A stretch of DNA of 30,265 nucleotides. Source: a virus. The notes under the pieces were generated by a model that saw nothing but the letters and a program-made list of their open reading frames with translations, did no database searches and was not told the DNA's origin. The translations under genes and the position numbers were made by a program. Of this stretch, positions 21,201-26,529 are shown piece after piece; positions within the stretch are counted from its first letter, which is position 1; the number at the start of each line of letters is the position of its first letter. The DNA lies in IMG/VR virus record IMGVR_UViG_3300034021_000868, positions 1 through 30,265 of that record. One strand, 5' to 3'.

Positions 21201-22439
21201 ACTTCAACAAATACAACAATTAGTATTGCTTCCACATCCAACTTCAATACTTTTGAAGGTCTTACCGTAAGTGCAACAAATCCAGGATTTGTTAAAATTG
21301 AAAATGAAATTATTAAGTATACCTCTGTTGGTAGTGGGACATTAAATGGAATTACTAGAGGTATTGATTCTACCCTAGCTCTAACTTATACAACCAATAC
21401 TCAGGTTTATAAGTATGAACTTGGTGGTGTTTCATTAAGAAGAATTAATAAAACACACGATATTAGTGATACTGGAATTGATATTGATAATTACTATATT
21501 GAAATTGATAGGTCAGCATTCGATGCAAATGCAACCAATAGATCTACCGACGGTTCTATTACAGGTGCTCCACAACTATCATTTAACTCATATGCCGTGT
21601 GTGGTGGAAGTGAAGTTAGAGCATCTGAAAATATTCAATTTAATACTATTGTTCCACAAATATCAGTTATCAATCCTTCAGCAGTAACTTCCAGTGTTGC
21701 TCAAATAAGAACTGTAAGCGGCACTAGCGTCAACGGAAGTGAAACTTCTTTTGTAGATCAAGGATATGAACCTGTAGAAATTGGTGTTGAAAATGATCTC
21801 AGTTCAACTAGAATTGTTTGTTCAAATATTAATGAGCAGACATACTTAGGATCTCTATTAAGAAATAAGTCTTTCACTATTAAGGTAGATTTATCAACCA
21901 CTGATACAAATTTATCCCCAGTGATTTTCTGGAAGGAATCTTCTGCACAACTTATAAGCAATAGATTAAACTCCCCAATCTCAAATTATACCTTAGATAA
22001 TCGAGTTAATAGTATTTTAGATGATCCTCACGCTGCGGTATACATTTCAAACACTGTAAGACTTAATCAACCAGCAACATCTCTGAAGGTTATATTAAGT
22101 GCTTACAGAGATTCGACAGCAGATTTTAGAGTTCTTTATAGTTTAATCAGACCAGATTCCAGTGAAGTAAATCAAGCATTTGAATTATTCCCAGGATATG
22201 ATAATCTAACTATTGATAACAATCAAGATGGATATTTAGATGTTGTTGATCCATCCAAGAACAGTGGACTTCCAGACGTATTTGTTCCAGCAAGTCTCAA
22301 AGATCAATTCTTAGAATATGAGTTTAGTGCTAATAATCTTGGTAGTTTTACCGGATATACAATCAAAATTGTAATGTCTGGTAGATCTCAAGCATACGCT
22401 CCAAGATTTAAAGATCTTAGAAGTATTGCGTTAGCATGA
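15246..22439 (+). CDS. large baseplate/fibre structural protein, DUF4815-type (2397 aa)
   Basis: The N-terminus (NPYFDDFSEKSVGARDKNYY, then FNPGRAIQARELNTLQSILQ and GSHIFKDGSMVIPG, residues about 8-80) and SPGKAYIKGYDVEKTG (about 358-373) are typical of the DUF4815 family of phage tail and fibre proteins. Further recognisable parts are YYDYSKLVRNSGE at about 945, SDTLDFRPRVSPF at about 1010, and a long DPLAQSFTV...GAFLTAVDLYF...YEVWIAEMGQ region at about 1565-1687 found in large adhesin-like phage proteins. A GNGY repeat lies at about 1862 and an IENEIIKYT...RG module at about 1984-2059, both shared with the giant gp7-like protein. It occupies the slot where T4 has gp9/gp10, but I see no convincing gp9 or gp10 similarity. 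Its role in the outer baseplate or host contact is inferred. It has no late promoter of its own and follows gp8 by three bases. Confidence 0.82.
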   Translation: MAQKTNLNINPYFDDFSEKSVGARDKNYYKVLFNPGRAIQARELNTLQSILQDQVELFGSHIFKDGSMVIPGNIAYDGQFYAVKLNQLQYGIDISNYVEKYAGKKIIGTDSGVSANVQLVQLPDSEVEYVTLYVKYVTSDSNFEVATFKDNESLYIEEDITYQSTTITAGTPFATTIASNSTSTGSAALIGEGVYFIRGTFVRVPKQTIILDYYTNTPSYRVGLRINEEIITARDDSSLYDNAKGFTNYAAPGADRFKISLTLTKRLLTDNNDIDFVELLRVQNGAIKKIETKTEYSNIRDYLAQRTYDESGDYVVTPFQFSLNNSLNNRIGNDGLFFDTEKTEQGNTPSDDLMCFKMSPGKAYIKGYDVEKTGVEIIDVSKPRTTQTVSSANIPFEMGNLVRVNNVSGAPSQKGIVYLQGRRKDSTTVAAGSTVGSARVYTFNVTDAAYSNQTTNWDLYLYDVQTYTELTLNQSLTTTELPITSFIKGKSSGASGYVASISGATIALSQTSGAFSVNEQILINGSENYSRTISSIKVYSIEDVRSVHQPTSVSGFSTAFISDTQLSKTIRPETITITASSGGISTATVSSPFSFSGIRTDNIIRYQRAGVSTETYNRVASVSSTGLSLTLASVTSVNGVCDGSLPTSQYSGAYTLGETKILNDDKGFLYAQLPDANIASTDLSTSTITFTAQSTGTLTPSGGSLTVNTSNFNLGINTTSARFEAFDEERYSIFYADGTIESLSSDKVTLSLNSSQVTFTNISNKAISAITATFVKNSIQSKVKQFNRSKTINVTLSKNPQSGVGVNTSINDGLTYNQYYGLRVQDEEISLNYPDVVKVIAVYESLDTNAPILTKLSFSSVVNVDNNAIIGENIIGRVSNAVARIVSKPSSNTLGIVYLNGNTLSEGESVTFEESKIQTTISSITLGSYRNITTKYTLDKGQKEQYYDYSKLVRNSGESAPSKQLLVIFDYYSVPTSDTGDVFTVNSYDGERFTSDIPLVGKNNIRVSDTLDFRPRVSPFTSTSSSPFDFASRSFGTEPKILMSPNESALIGYQFYLGRIDKLFIDKNGKFTVTQGTPALDPKEPAKPSDSIEIATITLPPYLYNPKDASITLVDNKRYTMRDIGKIENRVVNLERVTSLSLLELNTQTLQIRDAQGLSRFKTGFFVDDFKNSDLINLELSKIEVDTDNSELITQTSRNTINLKPVSAENATDETLDLSQNFALFDSNVQKTDEILTLKYNSVGWIEQLFATKVENVNPFNIVSYSGTIKLSPASDSWVRTIRLPDINVNQTNWVWLYATGRYQVVGQETTTTTVDKVVASGNELYMRSRNTGFKAVNLRPLTRYYQFLDGNGSVDFIPKLVEIATDSTLQNYGASSAFQVGEKVFGYVNTTSGVLSQAISFRVAKANHKEGPYSNPSVTYTTNPYLTTESIPASYSASSKVLNIDVESLCSEAQGLYSGYLTIGMKLVGQTSGSVAYVKDLRLISDLNGFLAGSFFLKDPNASPVPAVRIATGSKVYKLTSSQTNEAPLPGSNLISSGETIYKSEGTWEQKQRTITATTTIYYVDPLAQSFTVSGSTDNSNGNTPSEDVNGAFLTAVDLYFSNKDPGNAPLTVEVRTVELGTPTTKILGNPVTLKPSDIQTSTNASVATKVTFDYPIYLAPGLEYAIVLLAPQSDQYEVWIAEMGQKTIETSTLPDSQSIRYSRQFALGSLFKSQNGSIWTANQYQDLKFKLYKAKFASSTGSAFFHNPSLNESNGYIPKLDPSPIALLPRQLKIGITSTTSTTNIGILTTGRKVSSVGTPYTYGYIVGTGSSVATVGVTTGGTNYSNGVVSTYAITGNGTGLTLNITATSGVVGVATIVNPGNGYAVGDVVGIVTSSVSSVSGRNARITINSITGLDTLYLSNVQGNSFVTAGISTLVYYDTSGNATSIAGTSVLSSTAIGGIDAGNFFKVNHFNHGMYSNNNKVTISNAISDIIPTTLTQPVTSTNTTISIASTSNFNTFEGLTVSATNPGFVKIENEIIKYTSVGSGTLNGITRGIDSTLALTYTTNTQVYKYELGGVSLRRINKTHDISDTGIDIDNYYIEIDRSAFDANATNRSTDGSITGAPQLSFNSYAVCGGSEVRASENIQFNTIVPQISVINPSAVTSSVAQIRTVSGTSVNGSETSFVDQGYEPVEIGVENDLSSTRIVCSNINEQTYLGSLLRNKSFTIKVDLSTTDTNLSPVIFWKESSAQLISNRLNSPISNYTLDNRVNSILDDPHAAVYISNTVRLNQPATSLKVILSAYRDSTADFRVLYSLIRPDSSEVNQAFELFPGYDNLTIDNNQDGYLDVVDPSKNSGLPDVFVPASLKDQFLEYEFSANNLGSFTGYTIKIVMSGRSQAYAPRFKDLRSIALA

Positions 22440-22639
22440 TGATACCAGTACAAGGACATCCAAATTTGTATCGAGATGAACAGACTGGAGCTATAATTAA
22501 CTGCGATAATGTTTCTTATACTCAATATATTAATGCTATGAACAATAGAGCATTACAAAAAAGTGAAATTGATAATATGAAAAAAGATATTGAAGAAATT
22601 AAGTCTTTATTAAAGGAGATTATTAATGGATCCAGATGA
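22436..22639 (+). CDS. small structural-region protein with coiled coil (67 aa)
   Basis: The ATG overlaps the upstream stop (ATGATGA), so translation is probably coupled; the start could be 22436 or 22439. Residues 1-35 (IPVQGHPNLYRDEQTGAIIN, about 3-22) look like a compact N-terminal domain that resembles many small T4-like phage proteins. Residues about 40-64 (KSEIDNMKKDIEEIKSLLKE) form a clear amphipathic heptad helix, suggesting oligomerisation. I do not recognise a named family. Its place directly behind a giant baseplate gene suggests a small accessory or assembly component, which is inference. Confidence 0.78.
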   Translation: MMIPVQGHPNLYRDEQTGAIINCDNVSYTQYINAMNNRALQKSEIDNMKKDIEEIKSLLKEIINGSR

Positions 22640-22814
22640 AATTAAACTTGAATCAATCAATAAAATGTTTGAATATGAGAAACATTCCAGAGTTATTGAT
22701 GAACTTAGTTTTGATGAACTAAAAAAATTCTCAAAATTATACTGCAAACTCTATCTTAGGCAGCAAGAAGTTCTAGCAACACTCGGACCAACACCAGATA
22801 TAAATAAAAAGTAG
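22626..22814 (+). CDS. hypothetical protein (62 aa)
   Basis: The protein has 62 residues and its ATG lies inside the end of the upstream gene in another frame. It has the strongest Shine-Dalgarno in the area, AAAGGAG at 22612-22618, seven bases before the ATG. It is charged and helical (DPDEIKLESINKMFEYEKH, ELSFDELKKFSKLYCKLYLR), with no signal peptide or recognised domain. The good ribosome binding site and tight packing argue that it is real. The final codons contain the late promoter for the next gene, so its 3' end is constrained for two functions. Confidence 0.72.
   Translation: MDPDEIKLESINKMFEYEKHSRVIDELSFDELKKFSKLYCKLYLRQQEVLATLGPTPDINKK
22799..22806 (+). promoter_or_regulatory. late promoter TATAAATA inside the end of the 62-aa gene
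   Basis: This is a perfect T4-type late box overlapping the last codons (Asp-Ile-Asn-Lys) of the upstream gene, 22 bases before the ATG at 22829. It would start the coupled block that runs through gp13 and gp14. Confidence 0.75.
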
Positions 22815-22828
22815 GTCTCTAAAAATAG

Positions 22829-23170
22829 ATGGCAGCGGTATATGTTAATAACCTGGTTATAAATACGGGAGCTAATTTTAGCCAACTTTTCACTTTAGAA
22901 GGATCTGCTACAAATTCTTCCTTTGATTTAACAAATTATACAGTTGCTTCCCAAATGAGAAAGTGGTCGGGAAGCACTACTGCTATTAACTTTAATGCTA
23001 CGATTGAATCAGAATCTGGTGGACAAATTCTAATTAGACTAACAGCGGCACAAACAGCGGAAATTAAACCAGGAAGATACATTTATGATGTTGTTATTAC
23101 TGATGAATTTGGAGTGAAAAATAGAGTCATTGAAGGTATGGTTCTTGTAAGAGAAGGAGCTACTCGCTAA
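22829..23170 (+). CDS. small beta-rich virion/tail protein (113 aa)
   Basis: The protein has 113 residues. The pattern is that of a small immunoglobulin-like or BppU-N-like phage structural domain: GANFSQLFTL, then FDLTNYTVASQMRKWSGST (about 33-51), GGQILIRLTAAQTAEIKPGR (about 64-83), YIYDVVITDEFG and a closing EGMVLV. In related phage proteins this fold serves in baseplate or decoration parts; the present role is inferred. It follows a perfect late promoter and its stop shares one base with the next ATG (TAATG), the first of three such couplings in this block. There is no strong Shine-Dalgarno. Confidence 0.75.
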   Translation: MAAVYVNNLVINTGANFSQLFTLEGSATNSSFDLTNYTVASQMRKWSGSTTAINFNATIESESGGQILIRLTAAQTAEIKPGRYIYDVVITDEFGVKNRVIEGMVLVREGATR

Positions 23171-23715
23171 TGGCAGATATTAAAGTCCGCGTTGGACAAC
23201 AAAATGCCGTTAAAGTTATTTCTAGTCTTTCAGGTTCTGCTGGAGGAAGAGCAGTTAGTGCTGAAAATGTAATTGGTGGAATTGCTTCAGTCAGAGAACT
23301 TTATGTAAGTGGCATTTCAACAATTGTTGGATTTGCTACATTTAGAGATGGTGCAACATTTGCAGGCATTTTAACTGCAAATACAGGAATTAATGTTCTA
23401 GGAGTCTCTACTTTTGTAGGTGTATCAACATTCAGAAGTGATGTCTATATTGGTGGAGATTTATATGTTAATGATGATATTTTCTTTGATGAATTCACTG
23501 CAAGAAATGCCAGAATAACTGGTATTGCAACTATTACTGGTGGTTTATATTATGGTCCATACTATACAAATGGTATGCCATATTTCAATTCTTCAGGATT
23601 AATGGTTTCTACCCAAAGTCCTCAAAATGGAATTGATGATAGTAACTATATAATGACAACTGATGGTTCTGGTATTCCAACCTGGTCTGGTGCAATAGAT
23701 GGAGGATTCTATTAA
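23170..23715 (+). CDS. repetitive fibre-like structural protein in the wac (fibritin) position (181 aa)
   Basis: The protein has 181 residues. Its middle is built of short beta-type repeats: SVRELYVSGISTIVGFATF, GATFAGILTANTGINVLG, VSTFVGVSTFRSDVYIGGDL, then ARITGIATITGG (about residues 37-125). These resemble the repetitive shafts of phage fibres or beta-helical spikes. A unique C-terminal part (YYTNGMPYFNSSG...TTDGSGIPTWSG) may be a cap or trimerisation element. In T4 the whisker gene wac lies directly upstream of gene 13, as this gene does. That positional parallel suggests a neck or tail fibre, but I see no fibritin foldon or coiled coil, so orthology is not claimed. It is coupled by TAATG on both sides. 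Confidence 0.75.
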   Translation: MADIKVRVGQQNAVKVISSLSGSAGGRAVSAENVIGGIASVRELYVSGISTIVGFATFRDGATFAGILTANTGINVLGVSTFVGVSTFRSDVYIGGDLYVNDDIFFDEFTARNARITGIATITGGLYYGPYYTNGMPYFNSSGLMVSTQSPQNGIDDSNYIMTTDGSGIPTWSGAIDGGFY

Positions 23716-24557
23716 TGTCAAAACCTACAAGTAGACAAGAATTAATTGATTACTGTCTCAGAAGACTGGGAGCACCAGTATTGGAAATTAATATCTCAGA
23801 TGAACAAATTGATGACTTAGTTGATGATGCTCTTCAATACTTTCAAGAAAGACATTTTGATGGTGTTGAAAGAATGTATCTTAAGTACAAGATTACGCAG
23901 GCAGACATAGACAGAGCAACGGCAAAAAATACAAATGGTGTTGGAATTGTAACTACAACTGGAAGTGCTACAATTTCTGGAATAGGAACTACATCATTTA
24001 ATTTTTATGAGAATTCAAATTTTATACAAGTTCCAGACAGTATTATTGGAATTGAAAAAGTATTTAAGTTTGATACTAGTTCAATTTCTGCAGGTATGTT
24101 TAGTATCAAATATCAACTCTTTTTGAATGATTTATACTATTTTAACTCCGTTGAACTCCTACAGTATGCGATGGTAAAAACTTATCTTGAAGACATTGAT
24201 TTTCTTTTATCAACAGATAAACAAATACGTTTTAATAAAAGACAAAATAGATTGTATCTTGATATCGATTGGGCATCAAAAGCAAAGGATACTTTTATTG
24301 TAATTGATTGCTATAGAATTTTAGATCCAAATGATTTCACTAAAGTTTATAATGATAGTTTCTTGAAAAAATATTTAACTGCTTTAATGAAGCGTCAGTG
24401 GGGTCAGAACCTAATTAAATTTAGAGGAGTTAAACTTCCTGGCGGAATTGAACTAAATGGCAGAGAAATCTATGAAGATGCAGAAAGAGAACTAGAAAGC
24501 ATCAGACAGAGAATGTCAATGGATTATGAACTTCCTCCTTACGACTTTATTGGATAA
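23715..24557 (+). CDS. 13: neck protein gp13 (head completion)
   Basis: The protein has 280 residues; T4 gp13 has 309. gp13 joins gp14 at the portal after packaging to form the neck where the tail attaches. Family features are the N-terminal helix SRQELIDYCLRRLGAPVLEI (about residues 6-25), then ISDEQIDDLVDDALQYFQER, DGVERMYLKYKIT, a short Gly/Thr-rich insert (about 75-95) and the segment FKFDTSSISAGMFSIKYQLF with following DLYYFNSVELLQYAMVKTYL. The C-terminus has YLTALMKRQWGQNLIKF, typical of this family. It is placed between the wac-position gene and gp14 with one-base overlaps (TAATG) at both ends, so stoichiometric coupled expression with gp14 is likely. Confidence 0.93.
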   Translation: MSKPTSRQELIDYCLRRLGAPVLEINISDEQIDDLVDDALQYFQERHFDGVERMYLKYKITQADIDRATAKNTNGVGIVTTTGSATISGIGTTSFNFYENSNFIQVPDSIIGIEKVFKFDTSSISAGMFSIKYQLFLNDLYYFNSVELLQYAMVKTYLEDIDFLLSTDKQIRFNKRQNRLYLDIDWASKAKDTFIVIDCYRILDPNDFTKVYNDSFLKKYLTALMKRQWGQNLIKFRGVKLPGGIELNGREIYEDAERELESIRQRMSMDYELPPYDFIG

Positions 24558-25948
24558 TGGCACTTAATCCCTTCTTTCTTCAAGGATCACCAAATGAACA
24601 AAGACTCGTTCAAGAATTAATTAACGAGCAACTGAGGATTTATGGTGTTGAAGTCATTTATATCCCAAGAAAATTTGTTAGAAGAGAAACTATTTTAAGA
24701 GAAATTTCATCATCCAAATTTGATGATAATTATGCTATTGAAGCATATATCAATAATTATGAGGGATATAGTGGTCAGGGAGATCTTCTAACAAAATTTG
24801 GAATGAGTCTAAAAGATGAAGTAAGTTTAGTCATATCAAGAGAAAGATATGAAGATTTTATTGCACCATTTCTTGATGAAAATGATCCTGAAATTGAATT
24901 GGCATCTAGACCCAGAGAGGGTGACTTAGTTTATTTTCCTCTAGGGCAGAGATTGTTTGAAGTTAAATTTGTAGAACACGAACAACCATTTTACCAATTA
25001 GGTAAGTTATATGTTTATGAATTGAAATGTGAACTCTTTGAATATGAGGATGAAGTCATTGATACTTCGATTGATGAAATTGATAAGACAATTCAAAACG
25101 AAGGATATATTACAACGTTAAACCTAATTGGTATTGGTACAACTGCTGCCGCAACCGCAACAATTGGCACTGGATATATCAGACAGATTTATTTAAATAA
25201 TGATGGTTATGGATACACATCAAATCCAACCGTTTCGATATCCACTGCCCCCTCCGGAGGCACAAACGCATCGGCTGTAGCGATTACCTCATCAATCGGG
25301 GGAATCAGGTCTGTGAGTCAGATATTACTCACTAATGCTGGTTCTGGATATACCGTGGCACCAACGATTCAAATTATTGGTGGTGGAGGGACTGGAGCAA
25401 TTGCAACTTGCTCGATAGAAACAGTTGCAAGTGGAATTATAAACTTTAGCATAACAAATCCAGGGTACGGTTATAAAGAAGTTCCTAGTGTTACAATTGT
25501 AGGTTCCGTAGGATCTGGGCAAACTGCGGTTGGAATTGCTTCAATCAATTCTAGTGAGCAAGTATCTACTATTAGGATTTCGAATCCTGGAGTTGGATAT
25601 ACACAATCTCCAACTATTACTATTCAATCTCCATCGATTATTTCTGGATTTGGAACTTTTATATTTAATGAAATCGTTACTGGAACAAGATCTTATACAA
25701 CTGCAAGAGTCAAGTCTTGGGATAAAGATACTAATATGCTCAAGGTATCGATTGTAAGCATTGGAGCAACAATTAAAGGATTCTATCCAGGAGAACTCAT
25801 TGTTGGAGCAGCATCTTCAGCAAGATATGCAGTATCTTCATTTGAAGAATGGGATGAATATGATAAATATAGTGAAAATAAAACAATTGAACTGGAAGCA
25901 GATCAAATTATTGATTTTTCAGAGTCAAATCCATTTGGTACATATTAA
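24557..25948 (+). CDS. 14: neck protein gp14 with a four-fold GxGY repeat insertion
   Basis: The protein has 463 residues against 256 in T4. Residues 1-185 match gp14: YGVEVIYIPRKFVRRE (compare T4 RGVECYYVPREYV), AYINNYEGYSGQGDLLTKFG (T4 [20 protein letters not shown]), EGDLVYFPLGQRLFEVKFVE and PFYQLGK. Residues about 195-365 are an insertion with GxGY at 217, 262, 303 and 345 (spacings 45, 41, 42), each followed by a P-[TS]-[VI]-x-I strand, suggesting a small beta-structured appendage. After the insertion the family tail resumes, ending FSESNPFGTY, parallel to T4 ESSPFDNDF. The neck therefore probably carries an external decoration absent from T4. Bases 25221-25320 in the first repeat are 54% G+C, against 31% at 25561-25680. 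Confidence 0.92.
   Translation: MALNPFFLQGSPNEQRLVQELINEQLRIYGVEVIYIPRKFVRRETILREISSSKFDDNYAIEAYINNYEGYSGQGDLLTKFGMSLKDEVSLVISRERYEDFIAPFLDENDPEIELASRPREGDLVYFPLGQRLFEVKFVEHEQPFYQLGKLYVYELKCELFEYEDEVIDTSIDEIDKTIQNEGYITTLNLIGIGTTAAATATIGTGYIRQIYLNNDGYGYTSNPTVSISTAPSGGTNASAVAITSSIGGIRSVSQILLTNAGSGYTVAPTIQIIGGGGTGAIATCSIETVASGIINFSITNPGYGYKEVPSVTIVGSVGSGQTAVGIASINSSEQVSTIRISNPGVGYTQSPTITIQSPSIISGFGTFIFNEIVTGTRSYTTARVKSWDKDTNMLKVSIVSIGATIKGFYPGELIVGAASSARYAVSSFEEWDEYDKYSENKTIELEADQIIDFSESNPFGTY
25204..25620 (+). repeat. four tandem GxGY protein repeats in gp14
   Basis: Four degenerate units of 41-45 codons share the pattern I-x-x-G-x-GY-x-x-x-P-[TS]-[VI]-x-I followed by a Gly/Ala/Ser-rich turn. 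The DNA copies are diverged and only the protein pattern is conserved, except that the first unit has a distinctly higher GC content. Confidence 0.8.
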
Positions 25949-25957
25949 CTATAAATA
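25949..25957 (+). promoter_or_regulatory. late promoter CTATAAATA after gp14
   Basis: This is a perfect late box starting one base after the gp14 stop. It is 29 bases upstream of the HNH start, longer than the 19-22 bases before the other late genes. It probably originally served gp15, which is now 572 bases away because of the endonuclease insertion. Confidence 0.8.
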
Positions 25958-25986
25958 AATACAATAGTTGATAAAAATAGTATCCA

Positions 25987-26515
25987 ATGCAAACATATTA
26001 TCATAACCACCATATAATACCAAAACATATGGGAGGTGGTGATGAACCAGATAATATTATTAAATTAACAGTGCAAGAACACGCAGAGGCACACAAAATC
26101 CTTTGGGAAAAGTATGGAAAAAAAAGAGGATGAAATTGCTTGGAGAATGTTAAGTGGGCAAATAACTCCATATGAAGCAACCATAGAAGCAATTAAGAAT
26201 TCTTCAAGAAAAACTTGTATAAAAAGAAACAAAGAAAATAATCCAATGTGGGATCCTAAAAATGTAGATAAAGCGAAGAAAAATATTAAAAAATTTTGGG
26301 ATAATAATCCAGATTTAAAAAAAGAAGTATCAAAGAGATCAAAACTAATAAATACAGGTAAGCAAAGAACTGAAAAACAAAAAGAAAATTATAGAAATGC
26401 TAGATTGGGTAAATATTATCCAACCTCAAAAAGAAAATGCTCTTGTTTGGGATGCAAAAAAGAAACTACAACTCAAGCATTTCATAGAGTTCACTTAAAA
26501 AAATGTTTTGAATAA
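25987..26515 (+). pseudogene. HNH homing endonuclease, frameshifted at an A8 run
   Basis: Translation from ATG 25987 gives MQTYYHNHHIIPKHMGGGDE, with PDNIIKLTVQEHAEAH following. This is a classic HNH beta-beta-alpha-metal site with candidate residues H8/H9, N23 and H32. The frame hits TGA at 26131-26133 after 48 residues. The neighbouring +1 frame continues the family sequence without a break (EDEIAWRMLSGQITPYEATI, residues about 46 on) to TAA at 26513-26515. The switch point is an eight-A run at 26118-26125; with seven A the gene would encode 175 residues. The C-terminus carries a possible zinc-binding CLGCKKE...HRVHLKKC motif (CxxC, HxxH, C). It may be a real inactivating indel, a sequencing error or slippage. 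Free-standing HNH genes that home between phage genes are common in T4-like phages. It was inserted between gp14 and gp15. Confidence 0.82.
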
Positions 26516-26529
26516 TCGGGTATAGAAAA

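Noticed and set aside
22858-22865. Second perfect TATAAATA box
   Set aside because: It lies inside codons of the 113-aa gene, 30 bases after its start and far from the next gene. Chance occurrence is expected in such AT-rich DNA.
26114-26515. Separate 133-aa gene starting at ATG 26114
   Set aside because: The ATG overlaps the HNH coding sequence at the frameshift and the protein is the direct continuation of the HNH family sequence; it is treated as the distal part of one broken gene.
25949-26529. Group I intron in gp15 carrying the HNH gene
   Set aside because: Only about 40 bases lie outside the HNH reading frame, too few for an intron core, and there is no 5' exon with a start codon upstream. 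A free-standing homing gene fits better.
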